Shown here one piece after another: positions 8,781 through 18,419 of a DNA stretch of 64,000 bases. How positions within the stretch are numbered: position 1 is the stretch's first letter; every line of letters begins with the position of its first letter. The stretch comes from Microbacterium sp. BLY. GTDB taxonomy: Bacteria; Actinomycetota; Actinomycetes; Actinomycetales; Microbacteriaceae. Where the stretch lies: contig NZ_JAGKSR010000001.1 in assembly GCF_017939615.1 (NCBI RefSeq), positions 1,054,001 to 1,118,000 of the forward strand, in the 5' to 3' direction. Made by a program: the position numbers and the translations under genes. The notes beneath the pieces were generated by a model. That model saw only the letters and a list, made by a program, of their open reading frames with translations. It had not been told where the DNA came from and made no database searches.

Positions 8781-9427
8781 TCCGCCGAGGGGGTGATGCG
8801 GCGGACGGCGCGGGTGACGTGCTCGGCGATCACGGCGCGCGCCTGCTCGGGGTCACCCGTGGCGATGGCGTCGACGATCTGCTGGTGGCTGCGCACGTGC
8901 TCCTCCTGCTCGGCAGGGTCGAGGGCCGAGTTGGCGGCGTGGATGAACCCGGCGATGCGACCGCGGAGCTGTGCGCTGAGCTCGTCGAGGAACCGGTGCT
9001 CGGCGAGGGCGGCGAGCGTCTCGTGGAAGAGGCGGTCCTGCCGCAGCACCTCGTCCACGTCTCCGGGGGCCGCGTCGGCCATCGCCTGGATGATCGCTCC
9101 GAGCCGCGCCGCCGACTCGTCGTTCCACCGCTCCTGCACCCGGATGGCCATGAACTGCTCGAGCACGATCCGCAGGCTGGAGATCTCCTCCAGGTCCTGC
9201 GCGCTGAGCTGGGCGACACGGGCTCCGCGGCGGGGCTCCCGGGTGATGAGGCGCTCCTCGGCCAGGCGCGTGAGGGCCTCGCGCACGGGGATGTGGCTGA
9301 CGCCGAGACGGTCGGCGAGTTTGCGCTCCACGAGGCGTTCGCCGGGCGCGAGCTCGCCCGAGTGGATCGCCGCCCGCAGCTCGTCGGTGACCTGTTCGGC
9401 GATGTTCTGATCCGACACGCTGCGCAT
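8777..9427 (-). CDS. GntR-family transcriptional regulator, FCD subfamily
   Basis: 216 residues. The winged helix spans about residues 9-75 (ERLVERKLADRLGVSHIPVREAL, quoted in part), followed by an all-helical FCD ligand domain with the metal-binding pattern D..FH and the late His residues (SHQQIVDAI ... AEH). FadR/FCD regulators sense acids such as sugar acids or lactate. The gene faces the MFS transporter, with a near-palindrome at 9491-9500 and a perfect TGCTATAGCA at 9538-9547 between them. As the only FCD regulator in the window it is the best candidate to bind all TGCTATAGCA sites in region A. Confidence 0.9.
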   Translation of the reverse strand: MRSVSDQNIAEQVTDELRAAIHSGELAPGERLVERKLADRLGVSHIPVREALTRLAEERLITREPRRGARVAQLSAQDLEEISSLRIVLEQFMAIRVQERWNDESAARLGAIIQAMADAAPGDVDEVLRQDRLFHETLAALAEHRFLDELSAQLRGRIAGFIHAANSALDPAEQEEHVRSHQQIVDAIATGDPEQARAVIAEHVTRAVRRITPSAE

Positions 9428-9490
9428 CCGGGGCCCTTCTCGATCTCGCGTGGCCCGGCACTCGTCGAGCGGGCTCCTTCGCTCGGTCGA

Positions 9491-9500
9491 TGCTATGGCA
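9491..9500. promoter_or_regulatory. Imperfect operator TGCTATGGCA
   Basis: One mismatch to the palindrome TGCTATAGCA. It lies 63 bp before the GntR/FCD regulator start and 38 bp from the perfect copy, which would allow autoregulation. Confidence 0.45.
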
Positions 9501-9537
9501 TCAGCAGGGGACTGGACAGGAGCCGCGCGGTGCTAGA

Positions 9538-9547
9538 TGCTATAGCA
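9538..9547. promoter_or_regulatory. Operator TGCTATAGCA before the MFS transporter
   Basis: Perfect 10-bp palindrome preceded by TGCTAGA, the same upstream extension as at 25015-25022. It lies 30 bp before the MFS transporter start. The core TATAGC could double as part of a -10 element. Confidence 0.7.
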
Positions 9548-9577
9548 AAACTCGCAATCGATGACGAAGGAGTTGTC

Positions 9578-10939
9578 ATGTCCGGCAGAGAGACGCTCGC
9601 GCAGGCGCGCGCCGCGGAGGACGCGGTGGGAGCCGCCGCCATGAAGAAGGCGATCTGGAGGCTGGGGCCGTTCCTCGGACTGCTCTACCTCGTCGCCTAC
9701 ATCGACCGGAACAACGCGGGCTTCGCGAAGCTGGAGATGACCGCGGCCCTGCAGATCACCGAGGCGGCGTTCGGCTTCGCGGCCGGCATCTTCTTCATTG
9801 GCTACTTGCTGTTCGAGGTGCCGAGCAACCTGCTCCTCGAGAAGTTCGGCGCCCGCAAGTGGATCGCCCGCATCATGATCTCGTGGGGCATCGTCGCCGC
9901 CCTCACCGCCTTCGTGCAGGACGCGACGCAGTTCGCGATCGCCCGCTTCATCCTCGGCATCGCCGAGGCCGGGTTCTTCCCCGGCGTGCTGCTCTACCTC
10001 ACCCTCTGGTTCCCGCGGCAGTACCGCACGCAGGTGCTCGCCGTGTTCGTGCTGTCGAACCCGATCGCCAACGCGGTCGCCGCACCGCTGTCCGGCTGGA
10101 TGCTGGAGCTGCACGGACTGTGGGGGCTGGACGGCTGGCAGCTCGTCTTCCTGCTGCAGGGGATCCCTGCGGTGCTCCTCGCCTTCGTCGTGTTCTTCTG
10201 GCTGCCCGACCGTCCGCAGGACGCACGGTGGCTGAACCCCGCCGAGCAGCGCTGGATCACCGACACGCTCGCCGCGGAGACGCAGGCGACCGAGCAGCGG
10301 CACGGGCGCCTCCGCCTGGGCGAGGTCTTCCGCAACGGCCGCCTCTGGACTCTCATCGTGCTCTTCTTCGGCGTCGTATTCGGTGCCTACGGCCTGGGGA
10401 TGTGGCTGCCGACGATCGTGAAGAGCATGGGCGACTTCTCGAACGCGACCACGGGGTGGCTCGTGGCGCTGCCGAACCTGTGCGCGGCCCTCGTGATGCT
10501 GCCGTGGGAGCGTGCCGCCCGGAAGCAGGGCAACATCCCGCTGCAGATCGGTATCACGCTCACCATCACCGCGCTCTCGCTCATCGCGGCGGTGGCGGCG
10601 CAGGGCACGCCGGTGCTCGCCCTCGTGGCGCTGTGCGTGGGGATGTCGGCCCTGTTCTCCACGACCCCGCTGTTCTGGAGTCTGCCGCCGATGGTGCTCA
10701 CCGGGACGGCGGCCGCGGCGGGTCTCGCCTTCATCAACTCGGTGGGCAACCTCGCCGGGTTCGCGGGGCCCTACGCCATCGGCTGGATCAGCGAGACGAC
10801 GGGATCGGCCATCTGGGGCCTGCTCCTGATCTCCGGGCTCACCCTGCTCGGAGCCACGATCGCCTTCGTGCTCAGCCGGCGCAGCGACTTCACCACGGCG
10901 CCCGCGCTCGCCCCGGAGTCGACCTCGCGAACCCGATGA
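9578..10939 (+). CDS. MFS transporter, anion:cation symporter type (sugar-acid/organic-acid uptake)
   Basis: 453 residues with about 12 hydrophobic helices. The loop IDRNNAGFAKLEM after the first helix and the FEVPSNLLLEKFGARKWI segment are typical of the ACS/phthalate-tartrate-glucarate permease branch of the MFS. The start ATG has AAGGAG 4 nt upstream. These proton symporters take up organic or sugar acids. It is divergent from the GntR/FCD regulator, with the TGCTATAGCA operator between, so expression is probably relieved by the same acid or a derivative. Confidence 0.88.
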   Translation: MSGRETLAQARAAEDAVGAAAMKKAIWRLGPFLGLLYLVAYIDRNNAGFAKLEMTAALQITEAAFGFAAGIFFIGYLLFEVPSNLLLEKFGARKWIARIMISWGIVAALTAFVQDATQFAIARFILGIAEAGFFPGVLLYLTLWFPRQYRTQVLAVFVLSNPIANAVAAPLSGWMLELHGLWGLDGWQLVFLLQGIPAVLLAFVVFFWLPDRPQDARWLNPAEQRWITDTLAAETQATEQRHGRLRLGEVFRNGRLWTLIVLFFGVVFGAYGLGMWLPTIVKSMGDFSNATTGWLVALPNLCAALVMLPWERAARKQGNIPLQIGITLTITALSLIAAVAAQGTPVLALVALCVGMSALFSTTPLFWSLPPMVLTGTAAAAGLAFINSVGNLAGFAGPYAIGWISETTGSAIWGLLLISGLTLLGATIAFVLSRRSDFTTAPALAPESTSRTR

Positions 10940-11019
10940 GAGGACCGGACCGGCGGCCGTGACGAGAACGTGACCCCGCCGGTCCGATTCGCTCTAGACG
11001 GCCACCCGCTTTTGCTACA

Positions 11020-11029
11020 TGCTATAGCG
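11020..11029. promoter_or_regulatory. Operator TGCTATAGCG before the ABC importer operon
   Basis: One mismatch to TGCTATAGCA. The longer context TTGCTACATGCTATAGC matches the extended form TGCTA-N-ATGCTATAGC also found at 9531 and 25016. It lies 42 bp before the solute-binding protein start. Confidence 0.65.
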
Positions 11030-11071
11030 CAACACCCTTACCCGAAGCACCACCCGACCTTGGAGGCACCC

Positions 11072-12607
11072 ATGTCGCGTCGTCGTGTTCGGCTCGGCGG
11101 AGCAGCAGTGCTGCTGACCGCCGCGCTCATCACCGCAGGCTGCAGCACCTCATCCACCCCCGACGGCCAGGCGCAGGACGGCGGCACCCTCACCGTCGCC
11201 GCCGCGCAGGGCATCCCGCAGCTCAACCCCGCCATCCGCACCTTCGCGTGGGAGGAGGTGCTGTTCCCGCTGCTGTGGAACGGCCTCACCAAGACCGACG
11301 AATCCGGCGAGGTCGTCGGCGATCTCGCCGAGAGCTGGGAGGCCTCGGACGACCAGAAGACCTGGACGTTCACCCTCCGCGACGGCGTCACCTTCTCGAA
11401 CGGCGAGGACTTCACCGCGGAGGACGCGGTGGCCGCGTTTGACTACTACCTCGACCCGGAGACGGCGACGCAGGAGAAGAACAAGATCTCCATGGTCACC
11501 GACGTCACCGCGCCGGACGAGAAGACCGTCGTGCTGACGCTGTCCGAGCCCATCGCGACCTTCCCCGCGGGCATCGTCTGGGTGAAGATGATCGACGTCG
11601 ACGCGCTCGACACGATCGACAAGGAGCCCATCGGCACGGGTCCCTACGTGGTGGATGCCTTCACCCCCGACGACAGCCTCACGCTCGTCCCCAACCCGGA
11701 GTACTTCGGCGAGGCACCGGCGCTCGACGAGATCACGATCGTGAAGGCCGCCGAGTCCACGGCCGCCGTCACCGGCCTCCGCTCGGGCGACATCGACGTG
11801 CTGTGGTCGGTGCCCCAGGGCGACGTGGCGGGGCTGGAGGGCGGCGACATCGCCCTGGTGAAGCCCGAGAACCCCAGCCAGTGGCCGTCGTGGGAGATCG
11901 ACACGACCTCGCCGCCCTTCGACGACGTGCGTGCCCGGCAGGCCCTCGCGTACGCGATCGACCGCGAGGCGATCCTCGACGCGGCGTACTACGGCCAGGG
12001 CACGGTCTCGCCGACGAACAACGCGCTCGGCGAGGTCAACCCCTGGTTCGGCGGCGAGCTGACCGACTACTCCTACGACCTCGACAAGGCGAAGGAGCTG
12101 TTCGCCGAGGCCGGGGTGACCGAGGGCAGCACGCTCACCTGGTGGGGTGTGGCCGGGCAGTACCCCGAGTGGAACACGAGCGGCGAGATCCTGCAGGCGA
12201 GCCTGAAGGAGATCGGCATCACGCTGAAGATCGACAACAACGACATCGGCACCTGGGTCGACGCGTTCTACCCCGCGGGCAAGAGCTACCCCGGGTACAT
12301 CGTGCCGAACTTCCAGTCCACGCCGCCCGAGCCGGCCTACTCGCTGAACTTCTATCTCGAGGGCCGCTGCGAGTGCAACTGGGTGGACCCCGACTTCCAG
12401 ACGGCGTTCGCCGATGCGGTGGCCGAGCCGGACGAGACCGCGCGGGCCGAGAAGTGGGGCACCGTGCAGACCATCATCAACGAGCAGGTGCCGCTCATCG
12501 TGCCCCTGCAGTCGACGGTCGTTACCGCCACCAGCACGGCGGTCGACGGCGTGTGGGTCGAGGGCGGCGGACAGCTGCACCTCGAGGGCGCGCAGCTGAA
12601 GGGCTGA
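11072..12607 (+). CDS. ABC importer solute-binding lipoprotein, SBP_bac_5 (oligopeptide/nickel type)
   Basis: 511 residues. The signal peptide ends in the lipobox ITAGC, so the protein is anchored outside the membrane by Cys24. The mature part has the cluster-C fold signs (GGTLTVAAAQGIPQLNP, then SWEASDDQKTWTFTLRDGVTFSNGE in part). GGAGG lies 5 nt before the ATG. Such receptors bind peptides but also oligosaccharides. Two permeases and a fused ATPase follow directly, and two beta-helix/ceramidase-like genes continue the unit, so an oligosaccharide ligand is plausible here. Confidence 0.9.
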   Translation: MSRRRVRLGGAAVLLTAALITAGCSTSSTPDGQAQDGGTLTVAAAQGIPQLNPAIRTFAWEEVLFPLLWNGLTKTDESGEVVGDLAESWEASDDQKTWTFTLRDGVTFSNGEDFTAEDAVAAFDYYLDPETATQEKNKISMVTDVTAPDEKTVVLTLSEPIATFPAGIVWVKMIDVDALDTIDKEPIGTGPYVVDAFTPDDSLTLVPNPEYFGEAPALDEITIVKAAESTAAVTGLRSGDIDVLWSVPQGDVAGLEGGDIALVKPENPSQWPSWEIDTTSPPFDDVRARQALAYAIDREAILDAAYYGQGTVSPTNNALGEVNPWFGGELTDYSYDLDKAKELFAEAGVTEGSTLTWWGVAGQYPEWNTSGEILQASLKEIGITLKIDNNDIGTWVDAFYPAGKSYPGYIVPNFQSTPPEPAYSLNFYLEGRCECNWVDPDFQTAFADAVAEPDETARAEKWGTVQTIINEQVPLIVPLQSTVVTATSTAVDGVWVEGGGQLHLEGAQLKG

Positions 12608-12608
12608 C

Positions 12609-13571
12609 GTGGTCCTCTCCGTCCTCCGGCGGGTGGCGATCAGCATCGCGATGCTGATCGCCACCTCGCTCCTCGTCTTCGTCGTGCTCCGGCTGCTGCC
12701 GGGCGACCCCGTCATCACCCGCCTCGGCTCGACGCCGGGCGTGGATGCCGAGACCATCGCCCGGCTCCGGGAGGAGGCCGGCCTCGACGCCCCGATCATC
12801 GAGCAGTACCTGCGCTGGATCGGCGGCGTCTTCACGGGCGACTTCGGTCAGTCGTACTTCAACCAGTACTCGGTGACGGAACTCATCGCCCAGCGCCTGC
12901 CCGCGACGCTGGAGCTCACGCTCATCGGCGTGCTCCTGGCCGTGCTCATCGCCACCCCGGCCGCCGTGTTCGCCTCGCTGCGCCCGCTCGGCGTGGTCGA
13001 CCGGGTGCTCACCGCGATCTCGACCGCGGGCATGGCCCTTCCCCAGTTCCTCATCGGCATCGTGCTCATCGTCGTGTTCGCCGTGCAGCTCAAGGTGCTG
13101 CCGGCCCGCGGCTACACGCCGTTCGCGGAGGACCCCGCCGAGAACCTCGTGCGCATGATCCTGCCGGGTCTCACCCTCGCCTTCGCGGCGGCGCCGCTGC
13201 TCATGCGGTTCCTCCGCGCGTCGATGGTCGAGGTGCTGGACGCCCCCTACATCCGCACCGCGAAGGGCAAGGGGCAGTCGGCGAGCGGCGTCGTGCTCGG
13301 CCACGCACTCCGCAACGCCCTGATCCCCGGGCTCACGATGCTCGGCCTGATCGTCGGCTACACCCTCGGCGGAGTGGTGATCGTGGAGTACGTGTTCGGC
13401 GTCCCCGGCCTCGGGTCGCTCGCGATCGACGCCGTCTTCAAGCGGGACTACGCGGTGCTGCAGTCGGTCGTGCTGCTGATCTCCGCGATGTTCATCCTCA
13501 CCACGCTCATCGTCGACCTCCTCTACGGGGTGCTCGACCCGCGTCTTCGTGCAAGGAGCAGCCGTGGCTGA
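12609..13571 (+). CDS. ABC importer permease, DppB-like
   Basis: 320 residues from GTG, one base after the stop of the binding protein. Six membrane helices; the N-terminal LRRVAISIAMLIATSLLVFVVL and the conserved RLLPGDP motif are typical of DppB/OppB. The coupling-helix EAA-type loop is YIRTAKGKGQSASGVVLGHALRNALIP (quoted in part), which contacts the ATPase. It overlaps the DppC-like gene by 8 nt. Confidence 0.92.
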   Translation: MVLSVLRRVAISIAMLIATSLLVFVVLRLLPGDPVITRLGSTPGVDAETIARLREEAGLDAPIIEQYLRWIGGVFTGDFGQSYFNQYSVTELIAQRLPATLELTLIGVLLAVLIATPAAVFASLRPLGVVDRVLTAISTAGMALPQFLIGIVLIVVFAVQLKVLPARGYTPFAEDPAENLVRMILPGLTLAFAAAPLLMRFLRASMVEVLDAPYIRTAKGKGQSASGVVLGHALRNALIPGLTMLGLIVGYTLGGVVIVEYVFGVPGLGSLAIDAVFKRDYAVLQSVVLLISAMFILTTLIVDLLYGVLDPRLRARSSRG

Positions 13572-14412
13572 CACCCTCACCCTCGCGCTGCGCTCGGCGC
13601 GTCCGCGGCGACGGGTCGCCGTCGCCTCCTGGATCCCGCTGGGGCTGCTGGCGATCATCGTCCTGGCCTGCGTGCTCGCCCCGCTCCTGGCCCCGTACGA
13701 CCCCGCGGCGCAGTCGCCCGACCGGTTCGCCGGTCCCTCGGCGGCGCACCTCTTCGGGACCGACGAGCTGGGTCGCGACCTCTTCAGCCGCGTCCTCTTC
13801 GGCGGCCAGCTCACCGTGTTCATCGCCGGGGGCGCGACCCTCGTGGCCATGGTCCTCGGCATCGCGTGGGGCATGGCGGCGGCGTTCGGCCGCGGCTGGA
13901 TCGACGAGATCCTCATGCGCCTCGCCGACACGGTCATGGCGATCCCGCAGATCCTCTTCGCGCTCGTCTTCATCTCCGCGTTCGGTGCCGACCCCGTCAA
14001 GCTCGCCGTGATCATCGGGGTGCTCCTCACGCCGACCACCGCGCGGCTCGTCCGGTCGTCAGTGCTCAGCGAACTGCAGGAGGACTACTTCACCGCCGCG
14101 GTGGCATTCGGATCCACCCGTCGCCGACTGCTCTTCGCCGAGGTGCTGCCGAACGCCAAGGGACCGATCGTCGTGCAGGCGGCCATCAACGCCGCCAACG
14201 CGATCCTCCTGGAGGCGTCGATGAGCTTCGTCGGACTCGGCATCGCGCCGCCCGAGGCCACCTGGGGCACGCTCGTGCAGCAGGGCTACCAGAAGATGTA
14301 CCAGTCGATCGGGTACGTGCTGTTCCCCGCCCTGTTCATCTTCGTCACCATCTGGCTGCTCAACGTGCTCGCCGACCAGTTCGGCGGCGATCGGAAGGGG
14401 AAGGGCCGATGA
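13564..14412 (+). CDS. ABC importer permease, DppC-like
   Basis: 282 residues. I chose GTG 13564 because AAGGAG lies 5 nt upstream. The N-terminal OppC_N helix is followed by HLFGTDELGRDLFSRVLFG, diagnostic for DppC/OppC, and a coupling loop with EDYFTAAVAFGSTRRRLLF. It forms the membrane channel with the preceding permease. Its stop overlaps the ATPase start (ATGA). Confidence 0.92.
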   Translation: MADTLTLALRSARPRRRVAVASWIPLGLLAIIVLACVLAPLLAPYDPAAQSPDRFAGPSAAHLFGTDELGRDLFSRVLFGGQLTVFIAGGATLVAMVLGIAWGMAAAFGRGWIDEILMRLADTVMAIPQILFALVFISAFGADPVKLAVIIGVLLTPTTARLVRSSVLSELQEDYFTAAVAFGSTRRRLLFAEVLPNAKGPIVVQAAINAANAILLEASMSFVGLGIAPPEATWGTLVQQGYQKMYQSIGYVLFPALFIFVTIWLLNVLADQFGGDRKGKGR

Positions 14413-16169
14413 CCGACGTCACGCCCGTCCTGCAGGTGCAGGACCTCACCGTCTCCTACGGCGACGTCATGCCCGTCCAGGGCATCACGTTCGCGGTGCG
14501 CCCCGGGGAGCGCATCGGCCTCGTCGGCGAATCCGGCTCCGGCAAGTCGCTCACGGCGCTGTCGATCATGCGGCTGAACGACGGGGCTGCCCTCGGCGGC
14601 AGCGTCCGGCTACGCGATCGCGAACTACTCACGCTGCGCCCACGCGAGATGACGCGCGTGCGCGGCGGCGAGATCGCGATGGTCTATCAGGACCCGATGT
14701 CGTCGCTGAACCCGGTCCGCACGATCGGGCACCAGCTCGTCGAGGCGATCCGGCTGCACGACCGGGTCTCGGCGGCGGCCGCCCGCGCCCGGGCCGTCGA
14801 ACTGCTGACCGAGGTCGGGGTGCCGCTGCCCGAAGAGCGTCTCAGCCAGTACCCGCACGAGTTCTCCGGCGGGATGCGGCAGCGCGTCATGATCGCGATG
14901 GCCATGTCGTCCCGGCCCGCCGTGCTCATCGCGGACGAGCCGACCACGGCCCTCGACGTGACGACGCAGTCCCGGATCATTGACCTGCTCGACCGCCTCG
15001 CGGAGGACCACGGCACCGCGGTGGTGCTGATCACGCACGACCTCGGCGTCGCCGCCGGGTTCTGCGAGCGCATCCACGTGATGCGGCACGGGCGCGTGGT
15101 CGAGGAGGGCCCCGTCGACCGCATCTACGCGGCCCCCGAGCACCCGTACACGAAAGCGCTGCTCGGCGCGGTCGTCGACCTCACGGTCGACGTGCAGCAG
15201 CCCATCCGCACCGCCGCCGAGGTGCTCGAACGCGGGACGGAACCGCTCGCCGAGGCGGGATCGATCAGCGCGATCGACCGGGCGCGCGAGTCCGGCGACG
15301 TGCTGGTCGACGTGCAGGGCGTGTCCAAGGTGTTCACCCTCGGCTCCGGACGCCGGGTGACCGCGGTCGACGACGTGTCGTTCCAGATCCGCCGCGGCGA
15401 GACCGTGGGGCTCGTGGGCGAGTCCGGCTCCGGCAAGTCGACCGTGTCGAAGGCCGTGCTCGCGCTCGGCGGCATCGACGGCGGGACGGTCGTCTTCGAC
15501 GGTCAGCGGCCGCACGACCTCCACGGCGAGGAGCTGCGGCGGCTGCGCAAGCGCATGCAGATGGTGTTCCAGGATCCGTTCTCGGCCCTGAACCGGCGCC
15601 AGACCGTCGCGGAGATCATCGAGGCGCCGCTGCGCGCCCACGGCATCGGCACCCGCGCCTCCCGCGCCGAGAAGGTGCGCGAGGCCATGCACCGGGTGCG
15701 CCTGGACGAGGAGTTCGCGCACCGGCTGCCGCGCTCGATGTCGGGCGGCCAGTGCCAGCGCGTCTCCATCGCACGGTCGCTCGTGCTGGAGCCGGAGTTC
15801 CTCGTGCTCGACGAATCGGTGTCGGCGCTCGACGTGTCGATCCAGGCGCAGGTGCTCAACCTGCTCCGCGAGTTGCAGACCGAGCTCGGCCTCACCTATC
15901 TCTTCATCAGCCACGATCTCGCGGTCATCCGGTACATGTCCTCGACGGTCGCCGTGATGCAGCAGGGCCGCATCGTGGAGATCGGGGCGCGCGACGCGCT
16001 CTTCGCGAACCCGCAGCACGAGTACACGCGCGGGCTCATGGCGGCCATCCCCATCGCGGACCCGGTCCTCGAGCGCCGACGGCGCGCGCAGGCCGCGGCG
16101 CTCTGGCAGGCGCAGGGCGGGCAGACGGGCGCGGTCCCCGCGACGACCGCCGGACGAGGAGGACGATGA
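14409..16169 (+). CDS. Fused double ABC ATPase (DppD-DppF fusion)
   Basis: 586 residues with two complete nucleotide-binding domains. Each has a Walker A GESGSGKS, a signature (FSGGMRQRV and MSGGQCQRV) and a Walker B (VLIADEPTTALD and FLVLDESVSALD). The linker lies around residues 255-300. In many bacteria the two subunits are separate genes; here one polypeptide should drive the importer, a fusion common in actinobacteria. The upstream ATGA overlap and the TGATG junction with the next gene show tight coupling. Confidence 0.93.
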   Translation: MTDVTPVLQVQDLTVSYGDVMPVQGITFAVRPGERIGLVGESGSGKSLTALSIMRLNDGAALGGSVRLRDRELLTLRPREMTRVRGGEIAMVYQDPMSSLNPVRTIGHQLVEAIRLHDRVSAAAARARAVELLTEVGVPLPEERLSQYPHEFSGGMRQRVMIAMAMSSRPAVLIADEPTTALDVTTQSRIIDLLDRLAEDHGTAVVLITHDLGVAAGFCERIHVMRHGRVVEEGPVDRIYAAPEHPYTKALLGAVVDLTVDVQQPIRTAAEVLERGTEPLAEAGSISAIDRARESGDVLVDVQGVSKVFTLGSGRRVTAVDDVSFQIRRGETVGLVGESGSGKSTVSKAVLALGGIDGGTVVFDGQRPHDLHGEELRRLRKRMQMVFQDPFSALNRRQTVAEIIEAPLRAHGIGTRASRAEKVREAMHRVRLDEEFAHRLPRSMSGGQCQRVSIARSLVLEPEFLVLDESVSALDVSIQAQVLNLLRELQTELGLTYLFISHDLAVIRYMSSTVAVMQQGRIVEIGARDALFANPQHEYTRGLMAAIPIADPVLERRRRAQAAALWQAQGGQTGAVPATTAGRGGR

Positions 16170-18385
16170 TGACCATCGCGGATCAGGAGACGGGTTCGTC
16201 CGCGGATGCCGCGGGAACCGGTGAGGCGGTGCGGTCCACCGGCCGCCGGGCGCTTATGGCCGGGCTCGGCGCCATCGCGCTCGGCACCGCCGGAGCGCTC
16301 GCCAGCGCGGCACCCGCGCAGGCCGCGCCCGTCGCCGCCGGCGCGAAGGACGTCACACGAGCGGAGACCGTCGCCGACCTCGGACGCCTCCGCGCCCGCG
16401 ACGGCGAGATGGCGATCGTCGCCGGATACCGGAAGCCCGGCGACGCCGGGCTGCTCGTGTACGTCGGCAGCGAGAACGCGAAGACCACGCCCAACGGTGG
16501 CACGGTGATCGCCGGGAAACGCGACACGCGCTGGCTCCTGCAGCACGACGGGACGGTCGACTTCCGGGTCTTCGGCATCACGGGACCGGAGAAGCCGGCC
16601 GACGACGCGCTCGCGGCGATGGTGAACGATCCCCGTATCCGCCGGATCGAGGCGAGCACCGACCTGCTGTTCCGACGACGACACCGCTTCACCCGGTCGT
16701 ACGTCGAGATCGACTTCGGCGGACACCTCATCACGACCGACGGCATCGAGAAGAACACCCACGACAATCCGTTCGGCGCGGTGATGTTCTTCACCGGGAC
16801 GTCGAAGGACGTCACGGTCGAGCACGCGCTGGCCGAGCCCTGGCCGGAGCTGACCGACGCGGTGGCGGTGCCGGATGCGTCCCGGTTCCCCGTCGGCTCC
16901 TGGTGGGCGGTGCAGTGCGACCCGGTCGCCGGAGGAGGGGCGGATGAACGCGAGCTGCAGCGCTTCGTGCAGGTGACGCAGCAGATCGACGGCACCCACA
17001 TCCGCATCGACTACCTCAACGGCTGGCCGCTGGACAAGGGACGGAAGCTCATCTGGCGGCAGATGGAACCGGTCGCGGGCGTCCGCATCACGAACATGCG
17101 GTTCCTCGGCGCCGGACCGTTCGACGGTCCCACCGACGGCTCCTTCCCCGACTCGCGGGAGCTCACCGGCTCGCACCCGATCGCCTTCGAGTACGCGATC
17201 CACTGCGACGTCGCCGACGTGCATGCGAGCCGCACCTGGTGGCCCGTCATCATGCGGCGCTGGAACACGCACTTCACGACGGAACGCTGCTCGGTCGAGA
17301 ACCCGCCGACCGTGTTCTACGGCGGTGCCGGCTACCTCACGCAGCAGATCTACAGCCTCTACGGGCGCGTGAGCGACTGCACCTCGTCGAACGCCCGGCA
17401 CCTGAACGACCTCACCGCCAGCGCGTACTGCCTCGTCGAGAACTGCCACGGCGACGGGGACGACCAGGGCGGAAACCCCTTCACCACGCACGGGCAGTAC
17501 GAGCACGACCTCACCTTCATCGGCAACTCCGGGCTCATGGACATCGCCAACTCCGGTGCGCAGTGGGGCACCGCCGCCAAGCGCATCACGGTGCGGGACC
17601 ACGTCTGCTCCTGGTTCGTCGCCGGCACCAAGATCAGCGATCTGACGCTGGAGAACGTGCGGGTGATCACGCGCTCGACCTTCGATCCGCAGGCGACCAT
17701 GACCATCAACGCCGACGGTGCCCAGGTGCGCGGGTGCACCGCGGGGCTGCTGGCGATCGGCCAGCGGTCGCAGCGCTCGTCGCGGCCGACCGTGATCTCG
17801 GACTCGACCTTCGCGCTGCCGAAGGACCAGGTGCTCGTGCAGACCCCGGTCACGGCTCCCGTGCGCTTCGTGGACTGCACGATCACCGGAATGGACGGGG
17901 TGAAGGCCCGCGGGTCGGGTCCGGTCGAGTTCGTGGACTGCCGCCTCAGCGGCCCGGCGGCGGGTGCACCCGTCGAGCTCGGCGCCTCCAAGGTCACCAT
18001 CCGCGGCGGCTCGGTGCGCGACGTGCGCCTGAGCGCGACCGCCGTGCGCGATCAGCTCGTCGCTCTGGACGGCGTCGAGATCTCCACGGAACGCACGGAC
18101 GGGGCTCTGCTGGGCAGGGCCGCCGGTGCCGGCGTCGTCACCTGGCGGGTGAGCGGGGTCACCTCGACGGTGCCCCAGGGCGCGGCGCACCTCGACATCG
18201 GCACCGGCGTCAACCACGCCCGCGTCACCGGCAGCCAATTCGTCGGCGGACGACTGCGCCTGGCGGACGGATTCGCCGAGCCCTCGACGCTGCTGTACAG
18301 CGACACGGTCGAGCGCGGCGTCGAGACCGCGCTGCCCGAGGCCGGACCGCGCGTCGTCATCGCGGACGTGCTGACGAGCGCGTGA
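16169..18385 (+). CDS. Tat-exported right-handed beta-helix protein, paralog 2
   Basis: 738 residues. ATG 16169 is preferred (GAGGAGG ends 6 nt upstream); an in-frame ATG lies one codon earlier. The twin-arginine signal is TGRRALMAGLG (Arg26-Arg27) with an AQA cleavage site near residue 52. The body aligns with the protein at 2828-4981, sharing for example GYLTQQIY.LYG, NARHLND.TASAYCLVENC and AAKRITVR.HVCSWFVA. The repeated short strands suggest a parallel beta-helix like pectate lyases or tailspikes. It is translated directly after the ABC ATPase, which links the exported helix protein to the importer: one probably trims or binds what the other takes up. No proven activity. Confidence 0.75.
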   Translation: MTIADQETGSSADAAGTGEAVRSTGRRALMAGLGAIALGTAGALASAAPAQAAPVAAGAKDVTRAETVADLGRLRARDGEMAIVAGYRKPGDAGLLVYVGSENAKTTPNGGTVIAGKRDTRWLLQHDGTVDFRVFGITGPEKPADDALAAMVNDPRIRRIEASTDLLFRRRHRFTRSYVEIDFGGHLITTDGIEKNTHDNPFGAVMFFTGTSKDVTVEHALAEPWPELTDAVAVPDASRFPVGSWWAVQCDPVAGGGADERELQRFVQVTQQIDGTHIRIDYLNGWPLDKGRKLIWRQMEPVAGVRITNMRFLGAGPFDGPTDGSFPDSRELTGSHPIAFEYAIHCDVADVHASRTWWPVIMRRWNTHFTTERCSVENPPTVFYGGAGYLTQQIYSLYGRVSDCTSSNARHLNDLTASAYCLVENCHGDGDDQGGNPFTTHGQYEHDLTFIGNSGLMDIANSGAQWGTAAKRITVRDHVCSWFVAGTKISDLTLENVRVITRSTFDPQATMTINADGAQVRGCTAGLLAIGQRSQRSSRPTVISDSTFALPKDQVLVQTPVTAPVRFVDCTITGMDGVKARGSGPVEFVDCRLSGPAAGAPVELGASKVTIRGGSVRDVRLSATAVRDQLVALDGVEISTERTDGALLGRAAGAGVVTWRVSGVTSTVPQGAAHLDIGTGVNHARVTGSQFVGGRLRLADGFAEPSTLLYSDTVERGVETALPEAGPRVVIADVLTSA

Positions 18386-18419
18386 CCGACGGCATCATGG
18401 ACATCAGGGAGGACCACCC

